DNA of 50,117 nt from the IMG/VR virus record IMGVR_UViG_3300044639_000560, positions 1 to 50,117 of that record; one strand, written 5' to 3'. The notes below the pieces were generated by a model. It was not told the origin of the DNA. It ran no database searches and was given only the letters and a program-made list of their open reading frames with translations. Shown here piece after piece: positions 27,661-36,629 of the stretch; the first letter of the stretch is position 1; every line of letters begins with the position of its first letter. The DNA is from a virus. A program made the position numbers and the translations under genes.

Positions 27661-28116
27661 TTATTTCTGAGCGTACACCACAGTGAAATTTATCACAGCT
27701 TGCGTGGTCAGGATGGTTCCATTGGGGTCAATCGTGCAATACACGACTGTGTTTGTACCAATGTTAGACATCGCCAACAACGTTGCTACGGTAGGAACTC
27801 CTGTTGAACGAACAGTAGTCCACATATCAACTGACGGTATGTATTGAGCTCCGCCTGCCGCAGTACCAACGGTACATGGCAATGTCGTAGCAGTACCAGC
27901 ACCTTCAACCTGAAGCACGGTCTTATCGATATAGACATCGATAATTTGTGATCCAGATGGAAGTGTCAGTGTACCAGTAGAGGGCAAGCCAGTTGCCAAG
28001 CTTGTTACTGGGACAACTTGAGATACTACAACATAGCCGCCATCAGTGCTTTGGGTAAGCGTTCCAGAACCTGTCATCAGCGTAGAGCCAATGTAAGTCG
28101 TTGCTAAGCCAGCCAT
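27661..28116 (-). CDS. Head-associated beta-rich protein (151 aa)
   Basis: A Thr/Val/Gly-rich protein (GGYVVVSQVVPVTSLATGLP; IIDVYIDKTVLQVEG), probably an all-beta capsid accessory or decoration protein. It starts at ATG 28116 with AAGGAGAAGGAA. It is immediately downstream of the major capsid gene and is followed by a strong terminator, which suggests it is made at levels close to the capsid protein. No named family was recognised. Confidence 0.55.
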   Translation of the reverse strand: MAGLATTYIGSTLMTGSGTLTQSTDGGYVVVSQVVPVTSLATGLPSTGTLTLPSGSQIIDVYIDKTVLQVEGAGTATTLPCTVGTAAGGAQYIPSVDMWTTVRSTGVPTVATLLAMSNIGTNTVVYCTIDPNGTILTTQAVINFTVVYAQK

Positions 28117-28136
28117 ATTCCTTCTCCTTTGTAGGA

Positions 28137-28158
28137 GCCGAGAGCTTTCGCCCTCGGC
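28137..28158 (-). other. Very stable GCGAAAGC hairpin between capsid and accessory gene
   Basis: On the minus strand GCCGAG-G-GC-GAAA-GC-T-CTCGGC forms an 8-bp stem with a single mismatch and a GAAA tetraloop. No T tract follows, so it is unlikely to terminate by itself. It could protect the 3' end of the capsid message or mark a processing site. Confidence 0.6.
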
Positions 28159-28166
28159 AAGTTAGA

Positions 28167-29084
28167 TTAAAGACCCGCTGTACCGTAAACGGTACGGGGA
28201 TCAGTCCAACCCGGAATATAACGCTCAGTTGCCTTGTAGCGCATGGAGTCTGTTTCAAAGTCTCCTTCCATGCTCTTCTCAAGGCTACGGCGCATCATCA
28301 GCTGCAGGCCAACTTGTGCATCTGTCTTCACCCACCAAGCAGTGGTAGAGGTCAGACGAGACAGGTTAGCTTGTCCGCCAGACAACATGCCCATTGACTT
28401 GATCGGGTTGATGTCGTTGTTTGCGTTACCAGCCCGCAGAACAGACTTCAACAGGACTTCAGCTTGGAACACGTTTGAAGGGCTAACAACCAAACACTCA
28501 GGGGTCAGACGAATCCGTTTGCCGTTGTTGTCAACTGCGTTGCGGATCTGAATCAACATCTGTTCCAACGAGGTTTGTGACAGAGCTGCAGGGGTTGCCA
28601 GCACATTGCTGAACGTGCCGCTTGCTATCGGGTGCGAAGCACTTACTAGTGCAACGCCATCGCCACCTACATATGCACCGCCAGTGAATGAGCGGTTCAA
28701 GATGTTAGCGCACAATGTTTCTTTGGTTTCAATCAATGACTGAGCCAAGTGCTTGGCGTAGGTCTGACCGATAGAGATATGATCGCCATCCTCAACCAGA
28801 ACTTTGGTCAGGGCAAATGCCAGACCGTAGACCTTGTAGACGTAACGAGCATTGAACAGAACTCCACCAGCCTGATATGTGACAGGCATGCCATCGGGCA
28901 ACTCAGGAGCCGCGCCAAAGCCATAAAGAACTGGTTCTTCATGGTAGTTGCGTGGGATACCCTTGCGCTCGGTGAATACTTGCTTCCATTCGTCAGCACG
29001 TTGGTCATATATGCCATCAAACTCTTCATTTAGAATCGGCTCAACAATCGATCTAAAGTCTGTACTTCGCATTGGGACTGCCAT
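28167..29084 (-). CDS. Major capsid protein (HK97 fold, Mu gpT-like, 305 aa)
   Basis: Forms the head shell. Diagnostic stretches are ANILNRSFTGGAYVGGDGVA, LVSASHPIASGTFSN (about 150-165), LEQMLIQIRNAVDNNGKRIR, and ECLVVSPSNVFQAEVLLKS with GNANNDINPIKSMGML. These match the Mu-like head subunit (gpT) branch of HK97-fold capsid proteins. Length is normal (about 300). The start ATG 29084 follows a GGAGGG. Genes upstream encode a decoration-like and a scaffold-like protein, and a hairpin follows its stop. Confidence 0.85.
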   Translation of the reverse strand: MAVPMRSTDFRSIVEPILNEEFDGIYDQRADEWKQVFTERKGIPRNYHEEPVLYGFGAAPELPDGMPVTYQAGGVLFNARYVYKVYGLAFALTKVLVEDGDHISIGQTYAKHLAQSLIETKETLCANILNRSFTGGAYVGGDGVALVSASHPIASGTFSNVLATPAALSQTSLEQMLIQIRNAVDNNGKRIRLTPECLVVSPSNVFQAEVLLKSVLRAGNANNDINPIKSMGMLSGGQANLSRLTSTTAWWVKTDAQVGLQLMMRRSLEKSMEGDFETDSMRYKATERYIPGWTDPRTVYGTAGL

Positions 29085-29097
29085 GTTCTATCCCTCC

Positions 29098-29649
29098 TTA
29101 ATAAGCAGCAATTGTAGCAACGTTCTGGTGTTTCGACAGCTCAACCTGAACGATTACATATGTATCACCCCATGCATTATCTGGGCCGGGGGTGATTCCG
29201 ATAACTCTCATTGGTGCGTTGGTGGTCGTGGTTGACACGCCAAGAGTCGCTGTGCTCAGACCAGTGGTGGTCGAGCCTGAAGTGACTGCGGCAAAGTCAA
29301 ACTGCTCACCAATGTTGCTAACAGCAATGGTTGCGTCTGTTTGGATTTCATAAACAATCATCGAATCAGAAGTCACATATGCAACAATGTTGGTTCCAAC
29401 GTTGTTCGCTACCCATTTATTGGATACGCGACGACGACCGTCAGAATCTGTGAACTCAACACCCATGAATGTTCCGATGAGTGCGTCTGATGCTCCTGCT
29501 GGAACGACTTGTCCGGCTACAAGCTTGACTGGCTGATATTGCAGAATGGTGCTGGTGTAATTATCAGTCATGGTCAATGCCTGCGGACGAACGAACCCGC
29601 TTGAGTGGTACGCTGGACGTAGTCCAAATGGTGCGCTTGTACTTGACAT
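29098..29649 (-). CDS. Capsid decoration-like structural protein (183 aa)
   Basis: The N-terminus SSTSAPFGLRPAYHSSGFVR is a recognisable opening of phage head proteins placed just before the capsid gene. The rest is Val/Thr-rich beta (ALIGTFMGVEFTDSDGRRRV; GDTYVIVQVEL). It probably decorates or stabilises the capsid. It starts at ATG 29649 with GAGG upstream and ends 13 bases before the major capsid gene. Confidence 0.6.
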   Translation of the reverse strand: MSSTSAPFGLRPAYHSSGFVRPQALTMTDNYTSTILQYQPVKLVAGQVVPAGASDALIGTFMGVEFTDSDGRRRVSNKWVANNVGTNIVAYVTSDSMIVYEIQTDATIAVSNIGEQFDFAAVTSGSTTTGLSTATLGVSTTTTNAPMRVIGITPGPDNAWGDTYVIVQVELSKHQNVATIAAY

Positions 29650-29685
29650 ATAACAATCCTCTTTTTAAAGGTCGGAAAAGCCCAG

Positions 29686-30219
29686 CTAGTCAGAAAATAC
29701 TGCTTTGCCGGGAGCTTCGCGCAGGGCTTGCATACCGTCACCTTCAATTACTCGTCCACCTGAACGTTGAATCCCGTCTGATATTTGGTCAACCATAGAT
29801 TGAAGCTTCTCATCTTCGCGCAATGGCGCATTGAAGTGAGCCTCTTCCATGTATGTGTTGTACAAACGCATAGGAATCTTAAATGCTAACATCTCGTTCA
29901 CGCCAATCATTCCAGCATACTCGCCCGTCTTAACGGTTGCGTAGTCCCAGCCCGGTACATCACTAGGCTTTACTTGCTCGTATCCTAACCTCATACGAGC
30001 GTGGACTGTATCACGGGGATTGGTGGTTGTTAGCCAACAGGTGTGATAATCAGGTATCTTCGGCAGATCAGGCAGTGCGCTTTGAAAAAACTGCTGCCTG
30101 AACATTTCAATGCGATCATCATCGGATAACTCACGAGATTCTTTGGCCGAACGACTTAGTTCCGCCCTAGACTGACGTGCTGGATCCGCTGCTTTTTTTA
30201 GTCTCTCATCACTACTCAT
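29686..30219 (-). CDS. Head-module hypothetical protein (177 aa)
   Basis: ATG 30219 was chosen because AAGGAG lies 9 bases upstream; an ATG at 30252 has no ribosome site and overlaps the previous gene. The N-terminus is charged helix (MSSDERLKKAADPARQSR). The core PKIPDYHTCWLTTTNPRDTV, then HARMRLGYEQVKPSDVPGWD, is a pattern I recognise from phage head gene clusters, but its role is unknown. It lies between the scaffold-like and decoration-like genes, suggesting assembly or a head-completion function. Confidence 0.6.
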   Translation of the reverse strand: MSSDERLKKAADPARQSRAELSRSAKESRELSDDDRIEMFRQQFFQSALPDLPKIPDYHTCWLTTTNPRDTVHARMRLGYEQVKPSDVPGWDYATVKTGEYAGMIGVNEMLAFKIPMRLYNTYMEEAHFNAPLREDEKLQSMVDQISDGIQRSGGRVIEGDGMQALREAPGKAVFSD

Positions 30220-30238
30220 AGTACTCACTCCTTTATTT

Positions 30239-31147
30239 TCAGCGAGTTGCATTATTTTTGTCCCACTTCGCGTATTGCTTCAAATAGCGTTGCCGCGAAG
30301 CCGGATCATCCCATACACCAGCGTCAACCATAGCCTGTTTACGTTCTGGTGAAACATATACTTCATTGCGTGAACTCCTTGGGACATGTTCCCTACCTGA
30401 TCCCATCGGTGGCCCGCGCCGTGCACCTTTTGATTCTACATTAAGTTCGGCTATTCGTTTATCTAATTCTTGCCAGTAGTCTAGCGACTGCGGGTTGTAA
30501 CCCTCGCCAGATAACTCCTTATCAATCTCCAAGGCCATCTGCGACTTGGTATCACCAGAAGCAGGATCATACCATGGGTTAAGTTTAACCCAATCCTGCG
30601 CCAGTTGTGCGGGTGGCGGCTGCTGGAATGTCGGAGTGGGCTCATTAGCCTTGCGACTAATGGCATTCCTAGCTACATCAAGCTGCCTTGCTGTGGATAT
30701 CGCATCATCACGAATCCGCATCGCCCTAGCAACATCCTCGCCATTACCCATCTCAACTGCCCGAGCGATGATATGCTCAGCCGCCTTGACCTCTTCAACA
30801 GACTCCCTGAACCGCTTGTCCATTGCAAAGTATTCTGTACTGCTGGATCGCTTCTCGACACTGCTGAGTCGGGTTGAGAGCTCCTCATTCTGCTTGCGGA
30901 GGAGCTGCATCTCGGCCTTGTCGCGCTCTATTGCTGCCTTTCGGCGGTGAGCTCGCTCGGTCTTCTCCTCACGTCTACGCTTCCTGATCCCGTCCCGGTC
31001 ATCACCCTCTTCGGTGAGTCGTGCGTCTCCGTCATCGTCATCATCGGCACTATCAAGCTTGGTGTCAACTGCTACATACTCCTCGCCCTCTACCTCAGTG
31101 CCAGCCTTCTCGTCATCATCACTCAATACTTCTTCATTGCTCGCCAT
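30239..31147 (-). CDS. Probable capsid scaffolding protein (302 aa)
   Basis: The N-terminus (1-60) is very acidic, then a Lys/Arg-rich coiled coil spans about 55-175 (ERAHRRKAAIERDKAEMQLL). A C-terminal part has DWVKLNPWYDPASGDTKSQM and ends in basic residues (RQRYLKQYAKWDKNN). Acidic coiled-coil plus basic C-terminal helix is typical of scaffolds that bind the inner capsid. Position just upstream of head genes and downstream of the portal supports this. It starts at ATG 31147. No protease domain was seen. Confidence 0.65.
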   Translation of the reverse strand: MASNEEVLSDDDEKAGTEVEGEEYVAVDTKLDSADDDDDGDARLTEEGDDRDGIRKRRREEKTERAHRRKAAIERDKAEMQLLRKQNEELSTRLSSVEKRSSSTEYFAMDKRFRESVEEVKAAEHIIARAVEMGNGEDVARAMRIRDDAISTARQLDVARNAISRKANEPTPTFQQPPPAQLAQDWVKLNPWYDPASGDTKSQMALEIDKELSGEGYNPQSLDYWQELDKRIAELNVESKGARRGPPMGSGREHVPRSSRNEVYVSPERKQAMVDAGVWDDPASRQRYLKQYAKWDKNNATR

Positions 31148-31166
31148 AATAAGCTCCTTTCAGCTA

Positions 31167-31586
31167 TTAGATAAACGCACGAATCTTCGTGGGGTCTCCC
31201 GTAATTTTGCCGATAACGTCCAGATCATTGTAAATAACAAACTCGATCTCTTCTTCGCCAAACCTTACAGTCCATCGGTCACCGCCATACTTCGGTGTCC
31301 TAACATAATCGCCGATCTGACACCAAGCCCCTTCAGGCCACAGTTCCATCGTGTTGCGATTCTTAAACGCCAGTGATCCAACTCCGATCACCTTCGATAC
31401 CTGAGTGTTGCTCGCTTCTGTCTTGCGAACATCTTCGGGAATGAAGATACCAGACTTGGTCTGAGCTCTTGCCCTGCGAATCTGAACCATTATGCGAGAT
31501 CCGAGCGGCAAAATGCCCGGATCAACTTCTGGGAATGATTCGTCCGCCGTGGCGTGTGATAAGTCTATTGGTGTTTCGAGTAGCAT
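31167..31586 (-). CDS. GroES-like co-chaperonin (139 aa)
   Basis: Resembles Cpn10: VDPGILPLGSRIMVQIRRAR, then KSGIFIPEDVRK (mobile-loop region), VIGVGSL, EGAWCQIGDYVRTPKYGGDR and FVIYNDLDVIGKITG. The order of strands and the final (E/N)xDIxGxI motif fit the GroES family, though it is longer than host GroES (about 97) and has an insertion near the middle. Like T4 gp31 it would work with host GroEL to fold capsid protein; no GroEL gene is present. A perfect GGAGG Shine-Dalgarno precedes ATG 31586. Confidence 0.7.
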   Translation of the reverse strand: MLLETPIDLSHATADESFPEVDPGILPLGSRIMVQIRRARAQTKSGIFIPEDVRKTEASNTQVSKVIGVGSLAFKNRNTMELWPEGAWCQIGDYVRTPKYGGDRWTVRFGEEEIEFVIYNDLDVIGKITGDPTKIRAFI

Positions 31587-31609
31587 ATGCCTACCTCCTA
31601 TGCTGATGG

Positions 31610-31801
31610 TTAAAGTTCTCTCTTGTCTTGGTCATTTAAGACCTTCTCTATCTTGAGCAGGGCGGTTTCTAGGCCAGCATAGAAGCCGACCTTCTTGCCA
31701 TACTCAAAATCTATTTGCTTCCCATCAGAGGAGAACTTCATCGAATCATGAGCGATCCGATTTTGCTCCTCTTTGATCAGGAAGATTATCCTTGCAATCA
31801 T
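31610..31801 (-). CDS. Small hypothetical protein between portal and co-chaperonin (63 aa)
   Basis: Reads MIARIIFLIKEEQNRIAHDS and then KKVGFYAGLETALLKIEKVL. It is mostly amphipathic helix with no Cys or membrane segment. The ATG overlaps the stop of the upstream 61-aa gene (ATGA). The family is not recognised; similar short helical genes are common in phage head operons. Confidence 0.55.
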   Translation of the reverse strand: MIARIIFLIKEEQNRIAHDSMKFSSDGKQIDFEYGKKVGFYAGLETALLKIEKVLNDQDKREL

Positions 31802-31983
31802 TTACTAACGCGACCCTCGGTACGGCTTGATGGCATTGGCGTTGTCGTTACCTTCATCTTAGGCTTCATCGTTGCCTTGCCTGAAGGTTGTGCTGGGGTT
31901 GGCGATGGATCTTTGCCGCTGCCGAGTGATGTTGGATACCCTTTGCCCATTGCCATTAGTTTGTGCAGACTTATTGCTTCCAT
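31798..31983 (-). CDS. Small Pro/Ser/Thr-rich hypothetical protein (61 aa)
   Basis: Low complexity: after HKLMAMGKGYPTSLGSGKDP the rest is Pro/Thr/Ser/Lys-rich and basic, with no hydrophobic core. GGAGAT precedes ATG 31983 and the stop overlaps the next ATG (ATGA), so translation is likely despite the odd composition. Function unknown. Confidence 0.5.
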   Translation of the reverse strand: MEAISLHKLMAMGKGYPTSLGSGKDPSPTPAQPSGKATMKPKMKVTTTPMPSSRTEGRVSK

Positions 31984-31994
31984 GTTTATCTCCT

Positions 31995-34529
31995 TTAAGG
32001 TAGTGGATTTGGATTGATGCCAGTGCCAGTTGAATAACCGATCTTCTCGCCACTCTCGACCTCGAGAGCTGCCAACTGCTTGGCGGTGTTGTTGTCTTCT
32101 GCGTTCATTCTCATGCGTGATTGTAACTCTACTTCCTGTCTATGGTCTTCACGATCTTGACGTAACTTCTCTTTATCCAGCTCAGCCTGCAGCTGCATGA
32201 CCTTCTGTTGTAGCTCAACCTTGGTCGTCTCTTGATCCATAGCCATCTTGGCCTGATCAGCAGCAGCCTTAACCTGATCTGCTGCAGCCTTCCTGTCAAC
32301 TTCCTTCTGAGCTGTGTCGATAGCTGGATCTGTCTGAGGCGGCGACAATGACTGAAGGGTCTCGATTGCCTTGTTGATGATGTCAGGTATTCCCTTCAGG
32401 GAGTCGTTGATCTCACCAATAACAGACTGGCTCGCAGCTGCCATCACCCTGTCGAATGCCTTCTTCTCTTCTTCTGTCGCCTTTACCTGAAGCTTTTCAA
32501 TGGGTTGGCCTGCGGCCTCGGATGCAACGTCCACCATACGAGTGACATACCACAGAACCATGTGCTCCCTGATGTGCTCGAGCAATATAGGCACTGCGGT
32601 CGGTGCGGCCACCCGGCTAGATCCAAGTACTGGACTGGTCAGGAAGTCTAAGTGAACCTGCAGATGGGCCAGATGCTCTTGGTCAGGGTAGGCGGCAATC
32701 GGCCTGCTCATGGTCGCAGCGAGGTTCTCGTTCACCGCATTCATCTCGGCAACCTCTGGCACTGGGTTCAATAACGAATCGCCCTCTGGAACCTTCAGCT
32801 GTTTGAGCAGCAGCTCCTCGATCTTCCTAGCGTTGTACAGCTCTGGATGTGCATCAGCCCGCTGAACTACCGCCTGAATCTGCGCGAAACGCTGAGCATC
32901 GCTGTAGATATTCGGGTCAGAAACCGGGATAACATCCATCGGGCCCTCAAAGTCTTTCCTGTAAACCAGCAGCGAACCTGTATCATCATAAATCTCCTTC
33001 TCTTCCATGTAGAACTTGTTGATTCTAAACAGAACTTGTAACACGCGAGCCATGGCATCATGAACCCGAGCGTGTATCGAACTGAATACAATCATGCCCT
33101 GCTCGATCCGAGCCATCGTTGTTCCGACCGGGACATTGGCGCTATTGTCTGACAGATCCTCAAAGGTGGTTCTGACCACGCCCTTGCCTGCGTCAACCAG
33201 ATAACCCAGCAGGCTGTACAGAACCTGTGATGGTGGATTGAACGGGAGCGGCATCATAACCTTGCGGATATCGTCCTGACTGAATGATCCCTCGATCTCG
33301 AGCACTTCGGTCGGGTCGATACGGTCTGACTGACCGCCAGCTCCGCCCTTGAGCTTCAGCATGCCGGGGAAGTTGTTGATGTGAGCCGAGTCAAGCAGCG
33401 CCCTCAATGCGCCAGTAGCAGCAGCTGACAACCCGCCAATCATATGCGTCAGGCCAATAGGATAAGCGCCACGCCATGGAACGAATGGGAACTCAATGAT
33501 CCAGACCAGCTCTTCCATGAGCTCGTCGTCCTCTTCCCAGTTGCGGTAGATCGAGAGCACTGTCTGAGTCTGCTTGTCTATCGAGATGATGTACGGTGCA
33601 GTTCCCTCGGTATCGTCCTCGATGTCATAGAAGGCATTGATCTCGTAGATCGTCCTGAGTCCGTCCGTGTTGTATGCGTCCGCATCACGTCCCTCGATCT
33701 TGTCGTTGGCCCGCTCAGACTTCGATACCTCTGGGGTTGATGGGTTGGCTACCAAGACGATGTCGCGGTACATGCCAGACCGAACCCTGCGGTCGTACTC
33801 TAGCTTGGTGACATACTGGACATGGGTCTTGCGGTCAGCCGTATAGAAGTTGGTGGCCGAGAACGGCAGATAGATGTCATCTACCGAGATGAACTGTGGG
33901 CAAGGCTTCTTGCGCCGTGAGTCCCACGTCAGCTTCATGTACTGAACGCCGCCGAGCGGCATCTGTGTTGCCATCTGCTCGAGCTCTGACCTGAACTCAG
34001 GCATCTGCTTGGTGGTCTGCCAGTTCAGGAACTTCGACAGCCGCTCAGCCTTCTTGAACTTGGCCTCGGTCAGCTCACCCACAACGTTCTGACGGGCTGG
34101 CCCGCCGGGGGGCATGATCTCCTTCATGACCCGTGACGAGAAGTCCACGCATGCTTCGGTCAGCATTGGGTGAACTACCTTGCTCGCCCCGGTGAACGCT
34201 GCGCCGCCGGGAGCGTCATCGCCTAGACCAGTGCGGCGGATACCTTCTTCGTACTGTTCGTCCCGGCGCTTGCGGGCTTCCTTGTCTCGCTCGACTAGGT
34301 CACAGAGTGCGCTACCAATCGCAGCGAGCTCACCCTCGGGCAAGTCTTCCGCCAGATTGGCGTAGAACTCACTGTCGCCGGGGAGTGGCTTATTCGATAG
34401 CTTGACGATTGCACCGCCATCTTCGGTGTCCTCGACATCGCCCTCTTCTTCATCATCATCGACTGGCATCATCTCGCCGATCTGCTCTTCCATCGTGTCG
34501 TCTTGGTCGTTCATGTCTTTGGTAGCCAT
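31995..34529 (-). CDS. Portal protein (844 aa, P22-like)
   Basis: Forms the dodecameric DNA channel at one head vertex. It has an acidic leader (1-50), then FTGASKVVHPMLTEACVDFS (about 108-127) and MPPGGPARQNVVGE, a helical crown/wing region around 430-640, and a long C-terminal charged coiled coil (about 760-830: KVMQLQAELDKEKLRQDRED) like the barrel of P22-type portals. Length exceeds P22 gp1 (725 aa) because of the extended tails. It is located directly after the large terminase, as expected. It starts at ATG 34529 with GGGATC. Confidence 0.8.
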   Translation of the reverse strand: MATKDMNDQDDTMEEQIGEMMPVDDDEEEGDVEDTEDGGAIVKLSNKPLPGDSEFYANLAEDLPEGELAAIGSALCDLVERDKEARKRRDEQYEEGIRRTGLGDDAPGGAAFTGASKVVHPMLTEACVDFSSRVMKEIMPPGGPARQNVVGELTEAKFKKAERLSKFLNWQTTKQMPEFRSELEQMATQMPLGGVQYMKLTWDSRRKKPCPQFISVDDIYLPFSATNFYTADRKTHVQYVTKLEYDRRVRSGMYRDIVLVANPSTPEVSKSERANDKIEGRDADAYNTDGLRTIYEINAFYDIEDDTEGTAPYIISIDKQTQTVLSIYRNWEEDDELMEELVWIIEFPFVPWRGAYPIGLTHMIGGLSAAATGALRALLDSAHINNFPGMLKLKGGAGGQSDRIDPTEVLEIEGSFSQDDIRKVMMPLPFNPPSQVLYSLLGYLVDAGKGVVRTTFEDLSDNSANVPVGTTMARIEQGMIVFSSIHARVHDAMARVLQVLFRINKFYMEEKEIYDDTGSLLVYRKDFEGPMDVIPVSDPNIYSDAQRFAQIQAVVQRADAHPELYNARKIEELLLKQLKVPEGDSLLNPVPEVAEMNAVNENLAATMSRPIAAYPDQEHLAHLQVHLDFLTSPVLGSSRVAAPTAVPILLEHIREHMVLWYVTRMVDVASEAAGQPIEKLQVKATEEEKKAFDRVMAAASQSVIGEINDSLKGIPDIINKAIETLQSLSPPQTDPAIDTAQKEVDRKAAADQVKAAADQAKMAMDQETTKVELQQKVMQLQAELDKEKLRQDREDHRQEVELQSRMRMNAEDNNTAKQLAALEVESGEKIGYSTGTGINPNPLP

Positions 34530-34539
34530 TTGATCCCCA

Positions 34540-36030
34540 TCAAGCTGAGTAAGGGTTCACTGCCTTTGATGGCGGTGAACGGCGTTGTGCCTTGTCGTTG
34601 TCATCGGTCTTGCGTGTTACTGAAATCTGGTTCCTATCAGCCAGCAGCCTGAGTGCCTGCGTGGTTGAGTCAACATAGTCATCGTGCTTAATCGATCCCT
34701 CTCCGTAGAAGCTACAGACCTGAGTGATCAGTGGATCTGCCCAGCTCTTCGGCATGCCGTGCTTCTTCTCTGATTCTACAACCCACACATACTTGTGTGC
34801 AAACAGATGACTAACTGCATGAAGACGCTGCAGCTTGTCAGCCCGTCCGGGGTTATAAGGATACGCCAGTATGTCTTCTCTTGCCAGCATCTGTCGAAGA
34901 CTGATACCAGAGCCCTTGTCCTCAATGACGAGCAGGTCAGGCTTGCGGCCACCGAACTGCGACTGCTTTGGCCCGAACATCGGAGCGATCATCGGCTTCG
35001 AGTCGTCATCACCATACCGAACCTGATACTCCTTCCTAACTCTCTCGATCAGAGCGGGCATTCCGAGCCGCTCCTCCCAGCAGTCCAGCAGCAGGAACGC
35101 TGGCTTCTTCTCGTGCCTGAATACGCCCCAGACTGAGCATGCTGTTGGATCAGGGTCGTGCGACTTCTTGTTAGTAGTCTGCTCGCTGAAGGCGGTGTCG
35201 AGCGACATCACGATGTACTCGAACGCTGGCAGCACCTTGTCGTGGGGCCAGAGCTCGAACCATTCTCGCTTGATGATGCCTGACTCTTCCGGGTTCAGCA
35301 CCTCGGCATGGATCTCTTGCCGCCCGAGCTGCGTACCTTCGTACAGCAGGATCTGATCCTTGAAGCTTGGTGCTAGGTTGTCTATGTTCGAGTAGGTGCT
35401 GGCCCGTGTGCAGATCACGCTCTTCTTGCGCTTGACCAGATCCGCTATGAGTGGCTTGGGCTTGGGAGTGGTGGTGCAGAGGATCCTCGGCTTCGAGCCG
35501 AGTCTCATACCGAACTGGATCATGTCCCATGCGTCATCGAGATACTCCCAAGCCGCCAGCTCGTCACACCACCCGCCATGAAACTGTGGGCCCCGCAGGC
35601 GCTCTGGCTCCGATGCGGCGATCCCCTTAATGATCGTGCCATTCTTGAGCACAATCTCGTGCAGTGACTTTGAGTACGTCTCGATGATCTCCGGCGGACA
35701 GACGCTGATCAATCCGCTCTCGCCCTCGAAGCATACGTCCCGTATGTCCCCCGAGGTGGGGGCCGACACCAGCCACCGTGTGCCGGGTTGCGACCAGCCG
35801 TACCACCATATGGCTTCAGCCGCCGACCGAGTCTTGCCTGCACCACGGCCAGCGAGCAGCAGCCACACCGACCAGTCGCCTTCATCCGGCGGCGGGAGCT
35901 GGTGATCGAGCGATATCGACAGCCACTTAACTCGAGCCCTGATCGCAGCCCGGTAGGCTGGCGGTAACTTGCCTAGCTCCGGGCTGTTCTTAATCCTATC
36001 TGTGAACTCATCGATGACGCTACTTTGCAT
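34540..36030 (-). CDS. terL: Large terminase subunit, ATPase-nuclease (496 aa)
   Basis: The packaging motor. Walker A is LLAGRGAGKT (about 58-67), Walker B ends in CDE (D156, E157), and the C-terminal RNase H-type nuclease has acidic residues at D278 (SLDTAF), E370/D371 (VIEDKG) and D450/D451 (KHDDYVD). Length is normal (480-520). It starts at ATG 36030, overlapping the small terminase gene by 11 bases, and is followed by the portal gene. Packaging mode (headfull or cos) cannot be decided from sequence alone. Confidence 0.92.
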   Translation of the reverse strand: MQSSVIDEFTDRIKNSPELGKLPPAYRAAIRARVKWLSISLDHQLPPPDEGDWSVWLLLAGRGAGKTRSAAEAIWWYGWSQPGTRWLVSAPTSGDIRDVCFEGESGLISVCPPEIIETYSKSLHEIVLKNGTIIKGIAASEPERLRGPQFHGGWCDELAAWEYLDDAWDMIQFGMRLGSKPRILCTTTPKPKPLIADLVKRKKSVICTRASTYSNIDNLAPSFKDQILLYEGTQLGRQEIHAEVLNPEESGIIKREWFELWPHDKVLPAFEYIVMSLDTAFSEQTTNKKSHDPDPTACSVWGVFRHEKKPAFLLLDCWEERLGMPALIERVRKEYQVRYGDDDSKPMIAPMFGPKQSQFGGRKPDLLVIEDKGSGISLRQMLAREDILAYPYNPGRADKLQRLHAVSHLFAHKYVWVVESEKKHGMPKSWADPLITQVCSFYGEGSIKHDDYVDSTTQALRLLADRNQISVTRKTDDNDKAQRRSPPSKAVNPYSA

Positions 36031-36352
36031 CTTTCTGCTTTATTGCCAGCAGATCCTTCATGAGCGTGTTAGCGAAGTCCAGAACTTCGACTTGTATAGG
36101 GCCCTGATCAACGCCAGTGACCTCCGTGCGTGATAACTTAGGCACATGGTACTCAATCATGTCTGTGTAGCACTGGAACGCTTTTAAAGGGCCTTCTGTC
36201 TCAGCGATAGCGTCCAACCAGATCTGCACTCGATGCGCGTTGCCATCCACGAACCGTGCGATAGCCTCTCTAGCGTTAGCTGTAGACTTGTTAACGACCC
36301 CTTTGGGTCGTCCGGGGCCTGCTCCTTGTATCTTGTGTTTTTTTAATGCCAT
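36020..36352 (-). CDS. terS: Small terminase subunit-like protein (110 aa)
   Basis: The N-terminus AGPGRPKGVVNKSTANAREA (an AT-hook-like GRPKG) followed by IARFVDGNAHRVQIWLDAIA and CYTDMIEYHVPKLSRTEVTG is a layout I know from small terminase genes that precede TerL. It would recognise the packaging site. The stop overlaps TerL (11 bases) and the ATG overlaps the upstream winged-helix gene by 10 bases. Confidence 0.75.
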   Translation of the reverse strand: MALKKHKIQGAGPGRPKGVVNKSTANAREAIARFVDGNAHRVQIWLDAIAETEGPLKAFQCYTDMIEYHVPKLSRTEVTGVDQGPIQVEVLDFANTLMKDLLAIKQKDAK

Positions 36353-36606
36353 GGTTCCATCACCTCGTGTGCGGGCAATCGTCTAGGAAAGTATGTGTAC
36401 TGCCATATCTGGCGGCGACCATATCGCGTGACTCTGTTCTCAATCAGTTCACGAGTCAAGTACCTTTGCTTCACGAAGTGACTGAGCGCCATTGAGATCT
36501 CGCTCTGTTGCAGGTCTGGGAGACTATTACGAATATCCGTGAAGGTGACGATACCACTAGCGTGTGCGTCTAGTAGTGCCCTTATTTTTGATGCTGCATT
36601 CGCCAT
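36343..36606 (-). CDS. Winged-helix DNA-binding-like protein (87 aa)
   Basis: A helix-turn-helix-like core IRNSLPDLQQSEISMALSHF followed by a possible wing (RELIENRVTRYGRRQIWQYT) suggests a small winged-helix protein. It is the first gene after a good promoter with an overlapping dyad and lies directly ahead of the terminase genes. It may be a late regulator or part of packaging-site recognition. GGAG precedes ATG 36606. Confidence 0.55.
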   Translation of the reverse strand: MANAASKIRALLDAHASGIVTFTDIRNSLPDLQQSEISMALSHFVKQRYLTRELIENRVTRYGRRQIWQYTYFPRRLPAHEVMEPWH

Positions 36607-36629
36607 GGTCTGCTCCTGTTGTTGGGCGG

